Positions 1 to 8,224 are shown, numbered from the stretch's first letter. The stretch: DNA of 36,599 bases from a candidate division KSB1 bacterium (GCA_022566355.1 JADFJB010000034.1:1-36599), one strand, 5' to 3'. The notes: generated by a model not told the origin, from the letters alone. A program made the numbers and translations.

Positions 1-4
1 CAGA

Positions 5-68
5 GGCAAAAAGTAACAAAGGCACAAAGGAACAAAGAACCAGAGGCACAAAGTAACAAAGGCACAAA
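5..68. repeat. Degenerate 8-nt tandem repeat (GGCACAAA family)
   Basis: Eight consecutive 8-nt units can be read: ggcaaaaa, gtaacaaa, ggcacaaa, ggaacaaa, gaaccaga, ggcacaaa, gtaacaaa, ggcacaaa. The period is a strict 8. The same unit on the other strand makes up the tract at 32571-32626. No gene overlaps it with any credibility. Confidence 0.85.
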
Positions 69-155
69 GTATTGAAAAAAAAAGAAGGAAATAAGGTAAT
101 AATTCAGCCTCGAAATCCCTAAGACTCAAAGGATGACGGAAAGAGAAACAAAAAA

Positions 156-240
156 GGTAAAAAATAAAAGGTAAAAGGTAAAAGGTAAAAGGTAAAAGGT
201 AAAAGGTGAAAAGTAAAAAGTGAAAGGTATAAGTAAAAGA
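156..240. repeat. 7-nt tandem repeat (GGTAAAA)n
   Basis: Five perfect copies of ggtaaaa occupy 170-204. Degenerate copies lie on both sides (aagtaaaa, ggtgaaaa, ggtataag). Together with the tract at 5-68 it fills the roughly 390 bp before the first gene, where I see no gene. The long minus-strand reading frame across it (126-311) is low-complexity Phe/Leu sequence and is not credible as a protein. Confidence 0.85.
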
Positions 241-341
241 AAAGACAAAAGACAAAATTGAAGGACGGCGCTTGGATGTATTTGTTGAGATCTTATTGAT
301 TTATAATACAAACTTGGAGTCTTTCAGTCTTGGTGGCAATA

Positions 342-370
342 TTTATGAATAATGCAGGCCTAATTAATTA
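342..370. repeat. Dispersed repeat, single arm related to the element at 30465-30570
   Basis: The segment resembles the terminal arm of the 30465-30570 element: an (A/T)TTATGAAT core, then nTGCAGG and an AT-rich tail of TAATTAAT type. Related arms are at 9421-9450 and at both ends of 30465-30570. Here it lies just upstream of the ogt start and could overlap its promoter region. Confidence 0.45.
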
Positions 371-394
371 AAACAATATAAACGAGGCAACTTT

Positions 395-895
395 GTGAAA
401 ATCTATACTTCAAAAGTGGAATCACCTTTTGGCATTATTTATTTGGCATCCTCTGATGATGGCCTGGTTCAAATTGGATTATCAACAGAGGAGAAATTCT
501 TGGTTGAATTGAATAAACAATATCCTATGTCACAAATTGAAGAAAATAATGCTAACAACCAATTGGCATTGCAACAGCTCAAGGATTATTTTTTTGGAAA
601 ACGAAATAAGTTTTCTATTCCGTTTAAATTGTCAGGGACTGAATTTCAAAAGAAAGTATGGAATGAATTGTTAAAAATCCCTTACGGCCAAACGATTACC
701 TATGGAGAAATCGCCAAAAATATTGGCAATCCGAAAGCGGTAAGAGCGGTAGGATTGGCGAACAACCGGAATCCTGTCGCAATTATTGTCCCATGCCATC
801 GAGTTATAGGTGCAAACGGGAAATTAGTAGGGTATGGTGGTGGTTTGGATATGAAGGAAAGTTTGCTTAAGTTGGAGGGAGCTTTGTTAGCCTAA
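395..895 (+). CDS. ogt: Methylated-DNA--protein-cysteine S-methyltransferase
   Basis: The 166-aa product repairs O6-alkylguanine by transferring the alkyl group irreversibly to its own cysteine. The signature PCHRVIG is present with the acceptor Cys at residue 134. The preceding helix, RAVGLANNRNP (residues 117-127), carries the Arg that flips the base, and TYGEIA (102-107) starts the DNA-binding domain. The length matches Ogt/MGMT proteins without an Ada regulatory domain. The start is GTG at 395, with a GAGG-like site at 384-387; no ATG upstream fits. It is cytosolic and acts alone. A second base-repair gene, mutM, lies 800 bp downstream on the same strand, but the TA locus and cold-shock gene between them make a dedicated repair operon uncertain. 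Confidence 0.95.
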   Translation: MKIYTSKVESPFGIIYLASSDDGLVQIGLSTEEKFLVELNKQYPMSQIEENNANNQLALQQLKDYFFGKRNKFSIPFKLSGTEFQKKVWNELLKIPYGQTITYGEIAKNIGNPKAVRAVGLANNRNPVAIIVPCHRVIGANGKLVGYGGGLDMKESLLKLEGALLA

Positions 896-942
896 TAGTA
901 CTAACTTAAGGATTCATCAATAGTTTTAGGAGATATAATTAG

Positions 943-1122
943 ATGGATACTTTAAAACAAGAAGCGCTTGCAGCTATCTCAAAATTACCTGAAAGCGCTG
1001 AAATCGATGATATAATGTACCGAATTTATGTTATTGATAAAGTAAGAAAAGCAAAGAAATCTATCAATGATGGCGATTCGTTAAGTATTGAAGATCTTAA
1101 AAAAGAAATAGAATCATGGTGA
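943..1122 (+). CDS. Type II antitoxin, ParD/RelB-like, partner of ParE-like toxin
   Basis: This small frame encodes 59 aa and starts MDTLKQEALAAISKLPE. It is mostly helical and acidic, and it ends in an ESW motif. This layout (ELPE, a central helix, then SIEDLKKE...W) is typical of short antitoxins encoded directly before ParE/RelE toxins. An AGGAGA ribosome-binding site lies 8-10 nt before the ATG. The last codons overlap the toxin start in an ATGGTGA arrangement (toxin ATG at 1116, antitoxin TGA at 1120-1122), which implies translational coupling. The antitoxin family is assigned by context and style rather than by a diagnostic motif. The gene looks intact although its toxin partner is frameshifted. 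Confidence 0.8.
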   Translation: MDTLKQEALAAISKLPESAEIDDIMYRIYVIDKVRKAKKSINDGDSLSIEDLKKEIESW

Positions 1123-1408
1123 TATGGTCTTTCCCTGCAAAAGAGGACTTAAAGATTATTCATGATTACATTGCGAAAGATTCTAAAGTCTACGCAAAAA
1201 AAGTAGTTGAAAGGATTGTTGAAACTACAGAAAAGCTAAATGAATTTCCAAAAATTGGTAGAATGGTTCCTGAGATTGATAGTCATAATGTGAGAGAGCT
1301 ACTCATCTATTCCTATCGATTATTTACGAAATAGCCCAAAATAGAATTGAGATTCTTACTATTGTTCATAGTAAAAGAGATTTCTCTTCTGGAATTCTTA
1401 AAAATTAA
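1116..1408 (+). pseudogene. ParE/RelE-family toxin, frameshifted
   Basis: The frame starting at ATG 1116 reads as a ParE/RelE toxin (IWSFPAKEDLKIIHDYIA, then KIGRMVPEI and RELLIYSYR) but stops at 1332-1334 after 72 aa. The missing C-terminus is encoded directly afterwards in another frame: IIYEIAQNRIEILTIVHSK followed by RDF, ending at TAA 1406-1408. Joining the two at Arg68 (codon 1317-1319) gives a normal 97-aa ParE with the canonical YRIIYEI...ILTIVH...RDF core. One missing A near 1319 explains the break. The truncated form lacks the last beta strands that carry the conserved C-terminal Arg, so it is probably inactive. A sequencing or assembly error is an alternative explanation. Confidence 0.85.
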
Positions 1409-1446
1409 ATAAAATGCTTACAATTAAAACTTTAACCGGAGAAATA

Positions 1447-1653
1447 ATGCAATATGGCATAGTCAAAAATTGGGATTCATCACGGGGGTATGGATTCATT
1501 GTCACGGATGATGATGAAGATATATTTGTGAACATAATTGATCTCGACATCACAATAAAGAAAAGAGGACTTCTAGAAGGTGACCGAGTCTCTTTTGATG
1601 TTCGCAGTGATTTGAAAGGGGAAAAAGCCATAAATGTGCGGATAGCCCATTGA
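1447..1653 (+). CDS. Cold-shock domain protein (CspA-like)
   Basis: The product is a single cold-shock OB-fold domain of about 68 aa. It opens MQYGIVKNWDSSRGYGFIV, where RGYGFI is the RNP1 nucleic-acid-binding motif. DIFVNI replaces the usual RNP2 VFVH, keeping the aromatic residue but losing the His. It ends in a basic/hydrophobic strand (EKAINVRIAH). The frame is open from ATG 1414, but GGAG at 1438-1441 lies 5 nt before ATG 1447, and the shorter form begins exactly where cold-shock domains begin, so 1447 is chosen. It probably acts as an RNA chaperone or single-strand binder. It sits 18 bp before mutM and may be cotranscribed with it. Confidence 0.85.
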   Translation: MQYGIVKNWDSSRGYGFIVTDDDEDIFVNIIDLDITIKKRGLLEGDRVSFDVRSDLKGEKAINVRIAH

Positions 1654-1671
1654 GACAATTTTGGAGGATCA

Positions 1672-2502
1672 TTGCCTGAATTACCTGAAGTTGAAACGGT
1701 ACGCCAGGGTTTAATTCAGGCAGTATTGAATAGAAAGATTAAGGATGTTGAAATCTTTCAACCGCAATTACGGTTTCCAGTCCCGGTTGAGAAATTGCAG
1801 AGGGACATCATTGGTTGTGAAATTCGATCTATCCAAAGAAGAGGCAAATATTTAATACTCGAATTGAGTAATAATTTATCGATTATTGTCCATTTGGGTA
1901 TGAGTGGACGATTATTTGTAACCTCTCATAACAGCAAAATAGATAAACACGACCATGTCATCATTAGCCTTGAAGGAGGAGAACATTTACGATTTCGAGA
2001 TCCCCGTAGGTTTGGAATGATCGATGTTTATCCTTCTGATGATTTGGAGAATCATGCCAGGTTAAAGGAACTCGGCGTCGAGCCTTTAACATCTGGCTTT
2101 GAAATAAATTATTGTTTTAATAAAGTAAAAAATTCCCAAAGACCCATCAAAAATATGTTAATGGATGCGTCCTTTGTGGTCGGTTTGGGAAACATCTACA
2201 CAAGCGAAGCGCTTTACAAAGCAAAAATTCATCCCGGTCGAGCATCAAATTCACTGACTAAGAAGCATTGGAAATTGTTGATTGCTTCTATTCAATCTGT
2301 TCTTAAAGAAGCCATTTCCCAGGGTGGAACTACACTACAAGATGAAGGATTTAAAAATGTTTTGGGATCCGGCGGCATGTTCCAGCTAAAACTAAAAGTT
2401 TATGGAAAAGAAGGTGAGCCCTGTGAAATCTGTGGCCATCCGATTACCAGGTTGGTTCAGCAAGGAAGGAGTAGCTTTTTATGTAAAATCTGTCAAAGGT
2501 AA
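1672..2502 (+). CDS. mutM: Formamidopyrimidine-DNA glycosylase (Fpg)
   Basis: The 276-aa bifunctional glycosylase/AP lyase removes 8-oxoguanine and FaPy lesions. The N-terminus PELPEVETVR is diagnostic: Pro2 is the nucleophile after Met removal and the following Glu is catalytic. RRGKYLI (residues 56-62) carries the conserved active-site Lys. The C-terminus ends in a zinc finger with CEIC and CKIC separated by 16 residues. The length is typical. The start is TTG at 1672, fixed by the need for Pro at position 2 and by GGAGG at 1663-1667, 4 nt upstream. It lies in the same direction as ogt and the cold-shock gene. Confidence 0.97.
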   Translation: MPELPEVETVRQGLIQAVLNRKIKDVEIFQPQLRFPVPVEKLQRDIIGCEIRSIQRRGKYLILELSNNLSIIVHLGMSGRLFVTSHNSKIDKHDHVIISLEGGEHLRFRDPRRFGMIDVYPSDDLENHARLKELGVEPLTSGFEINYCFNKVKNSQRPIKNMLMDASFVVGLGNIYTSEALYKAKIHPGRASNSLTKKHWKLLIASIQSVLKEAISQGGTTLQDEGFKNVLGSGGMFQLKLKVYGKEGEPCEICGHPITRLVQQGRSSFLCKICQR

Positions 2503-2601
2503 GTTTATTCAGATCAAAGAATTAATCCAACACACGCTTGATCCGGTTTTATAAATTTGAACGATGAACTTTTTAATATCATTGCTGTTTAACGTTTTAA
2601 T

Positions 2602-3771
2602 ATGGAGGAGACAACAATTAACAGAGTCCTGATTTGTTTTGTTTTATTGGTTTGTATTTTCAATCAAAATTGTTCAGACATGCAATATGTAAGATACCTG
2701 TTACAAGGCAGGCTGATCACTTCAATTGAAAATCAAATGACAGAAATTAACCTTGATGCTCAACCAAGGTTTGCAGACGCTTTTGATATCGACCATGACG
2801 GGGATGATGATTTGGTAATAATCGACGATCATGACGTGCTCCTTATTTACAAGAATGTTGCTTCCGGCAGGCTCTCCACACCGCCCTATGAAATTGTCGT
2901 TGAAGAGGGCGCCCAACGAATCGCACATGGAGATTTCGACAATGATGGATCGGTTGACATGGCAGTTTCAAACCAATATTCGGATGACATAGCCATACTA
3001 TTCAATGGGGAAGGTGGAGATTTTTTCGAAGTTTATTATAATGAAGTTGGAATTGAGCCTTTTGCGATCAGTGCCGGAGACCTGAACAACGATGGCAAAA
3101 TCGATTTATTGGTATCTCACCTTAGTAATAATTCAAGCATTAGTATTCTGGTGGGACAAGGGGATGGTAATTTTAATATCAAAAAAATGATAGAAGTTGG
3201 TCAGATTCCATACGATATCGCAATGATTGATTTAGACAATAATGGTTTCCTGGATATTTTATCGGTTAATTTCGATTCAAATGATCTTTCCGTTTTCCTC
3301 AATGTCGGTGATTTCTTGTTCCATACTGAAAAAGTATATCCAATTTCGGGTAATCCGTTCAATTTGACGGCGGTCAATTTTAATCATGACGATTTTCCTG
3401 ATGTTGCGGTTACTTTGTTTGATGTTGATTCTCTTGCCATCTTAATCAATAACGGTAAAGGAGAATTTGACGAAATACTCAAATTTAATACAGGCAAGTC
3501 ACCATTATCCTTGGCAGCAGCCGATTTCGATGGAAATGGTTGGGAAGATATTGTTGTTGCAAATTCTGAAGAGGATTCACTATCATTTTATTTCAATGAC
3601 TCAGACTATCTTGAACAATTCAAAGTAGGTTTGGAGGATAATTTTAAAGCAACAATGGTAAAAATTTGTAATTTTAACCAGAATGGTTATCCTGATTTAG
3701 TCTTAACTTATTTTGATAATCAGAAAGTTAGAATCTATTATGACGTTTTTCAGTGGAGAAAGTGGAGATAA
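2602..3771 (+). CDS. FG-GAP/VCBS repeat protein, exported
   Basis: The 389-aa product has an N-terminal hydrophobic segment (RVLICFVLLVCIF, residues 8-20). A Cys at residue 24 could be a weak lipobox. The rest is seven repeats, each built around a calcium-loop motif: DIDHDGDDD, DFDNDGSVD, DLNNDGKID, DLDNNGFLD, NFNHDDFPD, DFDGNGWED and NFNQNGYPD. Seven repeats would close one integrin-like beta-propeller. The fifth and seventh copies have lost some acidic ligands. It is probably a periplasmic or surface protein for binding or adhesion; no catalytic residues are seen. It has no T9SS tail of its own. The next gene, a T9SS substrate 112 bp downstream, has its own promoter, so an operon is not required. 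Confidence 0.85.
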   Translation: MEETTINRVLICFVLLVCIFNQNCSDMQYVRYLLQGRLITSIENQMTEINLDAQPRFADAFDIDHDGDDDLVIIDDHDVLLIYKNVASGRLSTPPYEIVVEEGAQRIAHGDFDNDGSVDMAVSNQYSDDIAILFNGEGGDFFEVYYNEVGIEPFAISAGDLNNDGKIDLLVSHLSNNSSISILVGQGDGNFNIKKMIEVGQIPYDIAMIDLDNNGFLDILSVNFDSNDLSVFLNVGDFLFHTEKVYPISGNPFNLTAVNFNHDDFPDVAVTLFDVDSLAILINNGKGEFDEILKFNTGKSPLSLAAADFDGNGWEDIVVANSEEDSLSFYFNDSDYLEQFKVGLEDNFKATMVKICNFNQNGYPDLVLTYFDNQKVRIYYDVFQWRKWR

Positions 3772-3826
3772 TGAAATTAAGAAATTCTAACTTATAACTA
3801 ATGTTTAAAGAAAAAATATACTATTT

Positions 3827-3855
3827 TTGACAAGTTCTTTTTAATGATATATATT
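3827..3855 (+). promoter_or_regulatory. Near-consensus sigma70-type promoter
   Basis: TTGACA at 3827-3832 is followed by a 17-bp spacer and TATATT at 3850-3855. This matches the -35/-10 consensus closely and would start transcription near 3862, about 22 nt before the ATG at 3884. The short leader has no clear Shine-Dalgarno site. Confidence 0.6.
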
Positions 3856-3883
3856 AAAGGACAAAAGTTGAATTGGATTTTTC

Positions 3884-5524
3884 ATGAAGTATAAAACTAA
3901 ACTAACATTACTTTTCCTTTTCATTTGCTCGTCCAATAATGTTGCTCAACAGAAGTCTACATGGGAAGTTATTCAAGATAAAATTTTAACACCCAACTGT
4001 ACGAGTTGTCATGTTGCAGGATCTTCTTTTGCCATTCAATCGGGGTTGGTTTTAACCAAGGATGTTGCTTATAAAAATATAGCAAATGGTACGCCTAACA
4101 ATGAAGCAGCGAGGGGCGATGGATTATTACTGGTGGGAAATAAAGGGCTCGAAAGTCTTTATAAAAGCTATTTGTGGGAAAAAATTGATGCTCCCGATCA
4201 AGAACATTTTTTTTCGGATCATCCGTATTATGGCTCTCTTATGCCTTTGGGGGCGCCACCCCTTACCAATGGACAATTGAAATTTATGAAAGAATGGATA
4301 CTTGCCGGAATCCCCGAAACCGGAATTGTGGCAGATGAATCCATTCTTGAAGATACTAGTAGATTTGAAATTCCTGAGTTTCAACCACTGCTTCCACCTG
4401 AACACGGCGTGCAACTTCATCTTGGCCCTTTCGACGTTCAACCCAATTTTGAAAGAGAATTTTTTTATTACCTCCCGCTGAATAATAAAGAGGAGATTTT
4501 TATAAATCGTGTAGAAATAAATATGCGGCGAGGAAGCCATCATTTCATTGCATATCAATTTAATTCTGAAATTCCTGATTATTTAATCCCCCAGGCGAAT
4601 GTTATTCGAGATATTCGTAACAGTGACGGAAGCTATAATATTTTAAATTTATTAGCCACGCCATTTCATACTTTTGTTACTGGTACGCAGTGGCCAAACT
4701 TGAATTATCATTTACCCCCGGGGGTAGCCTTAAGGCTACCGGCCAATATCGGATTGGATTTAAATCTACATTATGTAAATAGAACCGATGAGATTATGCA
4801 AGGTGAAATATATACAAATTTACACTTTGTAGAACCTAAGGATGTTGTTCATGAAGCAAAGACACTCAATCTTGGGAAATTTGATATAGAACTTCCACCT
4901 CATCAAGTAACTACTTTAACTAAAGTATTTACATTTTGGGAGACCAGATATATCTTCCAGCTATTCTCTCATGCACATGAACATATGACAGAATTTCGAG
5001 TTGAGATTGATGGAGGTCCAAGGAATGGAGATCTTGTCTATATCACTTACGATTGGGAACACCCGCCTATTCTGGAATTAGATCCCCCGTTAGTCATAGA
5101 AGAAGGCCAGGGTCTAAAACTAATCACAACGTATAATAATTGGACAGATCGTACTTTAAATTTTGGCTTGCGTAGCGATGATGAAATGATGATTCTTTTT
5201 GGCGGATATTACTTGAAAACGGCCACGAGTGTTGAAGATAATGGGCGAGTTAACCAGCCTGAAGTTTTTACCTTGGAGCAGAATTATCCAAACCCATTTA
5301 ATCCACAAACCACGATTAGTTACAAGTTACCTCAACAAACTCACGTCAATTTGGCTATTTATGATATAACAGGAAGAATAGTTGAACAATTACTTGATGA
5401 TACTCAACCTGCAGGAGTCCATCAAATTATTTGGAACGCGAATGGCGCTCCCTCCGGTATGTATATTGTTAGAATCAAAACGGATAGTTTTCAGTCTATG
5501 CGGAAAATGCTGTATTTGAAGTAA
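3884..5524 (+). CDS. Secreted mono-haem / PHM-type copper monooxygenase-like protein with T9SS sorting domain
   Basis: The 546-aa product has three parts. After a signal peptide (residues 1-21) comes a cytochrome-c-like or planctomycete-type haem domain with one CxxCH (CTSCH, 39-43) and a possible distal ligand in SLMPLG (118-123). The middle (about 170-445) resembles the two-domain fold of copper type II ascorbate-dependent monooxygenases (PHM/DBH). It has the CuM/CuH-type landmarks HH in GSHHFIAY (219-220), LHY (His296), HAHEH (363-367) and DDEMM (Met435 or Met436). The C-terminus (about 466-546) is a type A T9SS sorting domain starting QNYPNPFNP and ending in MLYLK. The expected role is an outer-surface or secreted oxidoreductase whose haem could feed electrons to copper. 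Substrate and activity are unknown. It has its own promoter. Confidence 0.8.
   Translation: MKYKTKLTLLFLFICSSNNVAQQKSTWEVIQDKILTPNCTSCHVAGSSFAIQSGLVLTKDVAYKNIANGTPNNEAARGDGLLLVGNKGLESLYKSYLWEKIDAPDQEHFFSDHPYYGSLMPLGAPPLTNGQLKFMKEWILAGIPETGIVADESILEDTSRFEIPEFQPLLPPEHGVQLHLGPFDVQPNFEREFFYYLPLNNKEEIFINRVEINMRRGSHHFIAYQFNSEIPDYLIPQANVIRDIRNSDGSYNILNLLATPFHTFVTGTQWPNLNYHLPPGVALRLPANIGLDLNLHYVNRTDEIMQGEIYTNLHFVEPKDVVHEAKTLNLGKFDIELPPHQVTTLTKVFTFWETRYIFQLFSHAHEHMTEFRVEIDGGPRNGDLVYITYDWEHPPILELDPPLVIEEGQGLKLITTYNNWTDRTLNFGLRSDDEMMILFGGYYLKTATSVEDNGRVNQPEVFTLEQNYPNPFNPQTTISYKLPQQTHVNLAIYDITGRIVEQLLDDTQPAGVHQIIWNANGAPSGMYIVRIKTDSFQSMRKMLYLK
4714..4740. repeat. Two overlapping perfect palindromes inside the monooxygenase-like gene
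   Basis: ACCCCCGGGGGT (4714-4725) overlaps the 18-bp perfect palindrome GGTAGCCTTAAGGCTACC (4723-4740). They encode PPGVALRLPA just before the LHY copper-ligand strand. Reading frame and protein motif are undisturbed, so this is either chance within conserved codons or a REP-like insertion kept in frame. Confidence 0.6.
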
Positions 5525-5620
5525 GTCAATTTATTATCACCTCAATTTATTCAAACCTCGAAACTAATCCTCATTCATTTCGTATTTTTTGAATCAATTT
5601 ATCATAACTATTCACTAGAT

Positions 5621-5929
5621 AGGCTGTAGCTTTTTAGGCTGTAGTAGGAACCGCGGTTTCAGTTCCGTCCAATCCCAACGCTTCGGGATAGAAGCATGTA
5701 CGAGAGAAAGTCAGGTTGAATATCTTCGTCCCAGATGGCCGGGATCGCTTTTGGATCGTTAAATGAATTATATTATCAGTTTAGCCTTGCCAAACGGTTG
5801 GGATACTTCAAAGAGTATGAAAGAGCGAATATTAACGAGTCGAAAATTGCAGAAACTGAAAATATCCTAGGCACTTTGATTAGAACAATGCGCAAAACCT
5901 AACAACCTTATAGCCTATAGCCTACAGTC
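5621..5929. repeat. Repeat-rich gap flanking a gene remnant
   Basis: The 600-bp gap 5525-6127 has no intact gene. On the left are two direct copies of aggctgtag (5621-5629 and 5636-5644) and an inverted pair ggaac/gttcc (5647-5651 and 5662-5666) around CGCGG. On the right is a 7-nt tandem run, tatagcc, tatagcc, tacagtc (5909-5929). Its cctacagtct is close to the inverse of the left copies. The four-helix-bundle remnant lies between these inverted repeats. Confidence 0.6.
5735..5902 (+). pseudogene. Four-helix-bundle (S23/IVP-type) protein remnant, C-terminal part
   Basis: An open frame of 55 codons starting MAGIAFGSLNELYYQFSLAK and ending GTLIRTMRKT matches the C-terminal half of the four-helix-bundle proteins often found in FCB genomes and linked to 23S rRNA intervening sequences. 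Family members carry GS(L)xEL..QL..A..LG and end with LxxLIRxLRK. The N-terminal half (the usual SxSIxANxxEA region) is absent: a TGA lies in frame at 5717-5719 and no match is seen upstream. The ATG at 5735 is probably an internal codon rather than a true start. The piece sits between inverted repeats. Confidence 0.65.
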
Positions 5930-6127
5930 TAAACACCTGAATAGTTACAATTTTGTCTTCAATCACTTATCGCCTTGGTTGTTCTTGACTTTAAGATCAC
6001 GAAAAGGTAATTTGACAATAAGCACTTTATTTAAGATTTAATTCACGGAAATGATAAGACCGGTATAAATTCCTTTCTGAAAGAATTTATAAAATTTTGA
6101 ATCCATAACAAAAACTTCGGGAGGCTT

Positions 6128-8224
6128 ATGTTAAAATCAAACTTAATTTATAGATTAAGTTGCGCTCTGATCTTCAGTGCAAGTTGTGTTTTTGCCCAAC
6201 AGGCAACGCTGGAAAAACAACCGGTACTTTTTGCGGAACCATTGAGTCCACGAATTGCCAATTATGATATTGACGTCAAACTGGACACGGAAACCCGAAT
6301 TCTTACGGGAAAACAAACTCTGGTTTGGCACAATACCTCAAATGACCAGATTGACGAGTTGCAATTTCACCTGTATCTTAATGCATTCCGCAATAATCAA
6401 TCTACTTTTATGCAGGAATCCGGCGGCACACATCGTGGTAACGTGATTGATGATGACGGCTGGGGGTTTATGGAAGTGGAAAAAATCACAACCGCTGATG
6501 GCGAAGATTTGACTTCAGGCTTGGAATTCATTCATCCTGATGATAATTATTTAGACGATAAAACTGCTGCAAGGGTACCGCTTTCAAAATCCATCCCTCC
6601 AGGAGGATCGATCGTCGTGACCATTGACTTTAAAGCCAAATTACCTAGCCCTCCGTTTGCCCGTACCGGGGCAAAGGATGAGTATTTTTTTGTTGGGCAA
6701 TGGTTTCCCAAAATAGCGGTATATACTGAAGATGGCTGGAATAATCATCAATTTCATGCCAATTCAGAATTTTTTGCGGATTACGGTGTTTATAATGTCA
6801 AAATTACTGTTCCTGAAGAGAATGTGGTAGGTGCGACGGGTCTGGAAGTAGACCTGGTCAATAACGGCGATGGTACAGCGACCCACTATTTCCATGCAGA
6901 GGATGTGCATGATTTTGCCTGGACCACAAGCCCGGAATTTGTAGAATTTACCGGCAAGGCGCAAGATGTTGACATTCGTGTTCTCATGCAGCCGGATCAT
7001 GCTTACCAGGGTGAACGACATTTAGCTGCTACGATAGCATCTGTTGAATATTTTCAAAATTGGTATGGTGATTATCCATTCCCGAATTTAACGGTAATCG
7101 ATCCCAGGCGAGGAGCGGAAGGCTCCGGTGGCATGGAGTATCCAACTTTAATAACTGCCATGACACAATATGGTTTGCCTGAAGGGATAAGAGTTGTTGA
7201 GATGGTTATCGTCCATGAATTTGGTCATAATTTTTGGTATCACTTGTTGGCTTCAAATGAATTTGAAGAAAGCTGGATGGATGAGGGGATCAATACCTAC
7301 ACAGAAATTCAAATTATGGATGCGGAATATGCCAAAGAAGGACGAGGTGGAATGATTGATTTTCTCGGTATCAAAATCAATGATGTCCAGTTGCAGCGTG
7401 GTCAATATCTTTTTGGCGCTGATCTGGATCCGGTTGTGAAAAAGGCCTGGGATTTTTACAATAACACAAGTTATGGCATCAATTCGTACGCAAAACCTGG
7501 CGTCATTTTAACCACTCTGCAGAATTATATCGGTACAGAAAAAATGAAAGAAGTGATGCAGGCCTATGTCCATCGCTGGCGCTTTAAACATCCGAAATCA
7601 CAGGATTTCTTTGATGTCGTGAATGATGTAGCCGGACAGGATTTTACCTGGTTTTTTGACCAGGCGTTCTATTCCAGGAAACAAATCGATTACAGCGTAG
7701 CAAACGTTTTTTCACGGGAGATTCGAGAAAAGACAGGATTTGATTTTTCTATTTCAACTGATGAAATGGATACAGATTTAACAATTAGTACTTCCGATTC
7801 AACTTCAGAATTTATCCTGGAAGAAGCCGAACCTATGGAGGGTGACTCTGTTGAATCCGTCGAAGAAGAGGACAGCCCCAAAATGTTTTACAACGAAGTA
7901 AGAGTTCGGCGTTTAGGCGACTTTGTGTTTCCAGTTGAGATCCAAATCGTATTCGATAACGGTGATACTTTAGTTGAAAATTGGGATGGCAAGGACTTAT
8001 GGAAAAAATATAAATATACAAGACCAAACAAGCTGGTTTCGGCAACAGTCGATCCGGGACAAAAAATAATTCTCGATGTTAATTTTACCAATAATAGCCG
8101 GTTGGTTGATAACCGGTCGATTGGGATTAATAAACTGTCGATCCGTTGGATGTTCTGGATGCAATTTTTAATCGACCAACCGGATTTCATAAACTTGTTG
8201 TCGGCATTTAACGAGGTGTTTTAA
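6128..8224 (+). CDS. Exported M1-family metallopeptidase (gluzincin)
   Basis: The 698-aa zinc aminopeptidase-like protein has a signal peptide (about residues 1-23, ending VFAQ). An N-terminal beta domain (about 40-270) is typical of M1 enzymes. The GxMEN-like exopeptidase loop is GGMEY (334-338). The zinc site is HEFGH (363-367) with the third ligand Glu386 in WMDEG, giving HExxH-x18-E. After about residue 555 an acidic linker rich in Glu/Asp/Ser leads to a C-terminal beta domain. It probably trims peptides in the periplasm or at the surface. Replacement of Asn by Tyr in GGMEY may change N-terminus recognition. A GGGAGG-like site precedes the ATG. The membrane-protein gene 68 bp downstream is probably cotranscribed. 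Confidence 0.9.
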   Translation: MLKSNLIYRLSCALIFSASCVFAQQATLEKQPVLFAEPLSPRIANYDIDVKLDTETRILTGKQTLVWHNTSNDQIDELQFHLYLNAFRNNQSTFMQESGGTHRGNVIDDDGWGFMEVEKITTADGEDLTSGLEFIHPDDNYLDDKTAARVPLSKSIPPGGSIVVTIDFKAKLPSPPFARTGAKDEYFFVGQWFPKIAVYTEDGWNNHQFHANSEFFADYGVYNVKITVPEENVVGATGLEVDLVNNGDGTATHYFHAEDVHDFAWTTSPEFVEFTGKAQDVDIRVLMQPDHAYQGERHLAATIASVEYFQNWYGDYPFPNLTVIDPRRGAEGSGGMEYPTLITAMTQYGLPEGIRVVEMVIVHEFGHNFWYHLLASNEFEESWMDEGINTYTEIQIMDAEYAKEGRGGMIDFLGIKINDVQLQRGQYLFGADLDPVVKKAWDFYNNTSYGINSYAKPGVILTTLQNYIGTEKMKEVMQAYVHRWRFKHPKSQDFFDVVNDVAGQDFTWFFDQAFYSRKQIDYSVANVFSREIREKTGFDFSISTDEMDTDLTISTSDSTSEFILEEAEPMEGDSVESVEEEDSPKMFYNEVRVRRLGDFVFPVEIQIVFDNGDTLVENWDGKDLWKKYKYTRPNKLVSATVDPGQKIILDVNFTNNSRLVDNRSIGINKLSIRWMFWMQFLIDQPDFINLLSAFNEVF

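Noticed and set aside
126-311. Minus-strand open frame rich in Phe and Leu
   Set aside because: It is a direct translation of the (GGTAAAA)n tract; no ribosome-binding site or protein-like composition.
1398-1658. Minus-strand 86-codon frame opposite the cold-shock gene
   Set aside because: Antisense shadow; the plus strand has RNP1 and a good ribosome-binding site.
6012-6042. Promoter for the M1 peptidase (TTGACA at 6012)
   Set aside because: No good -10 at 16-18 bp spacing; the best match (TTTAAT at 6037) needs 19 bp.
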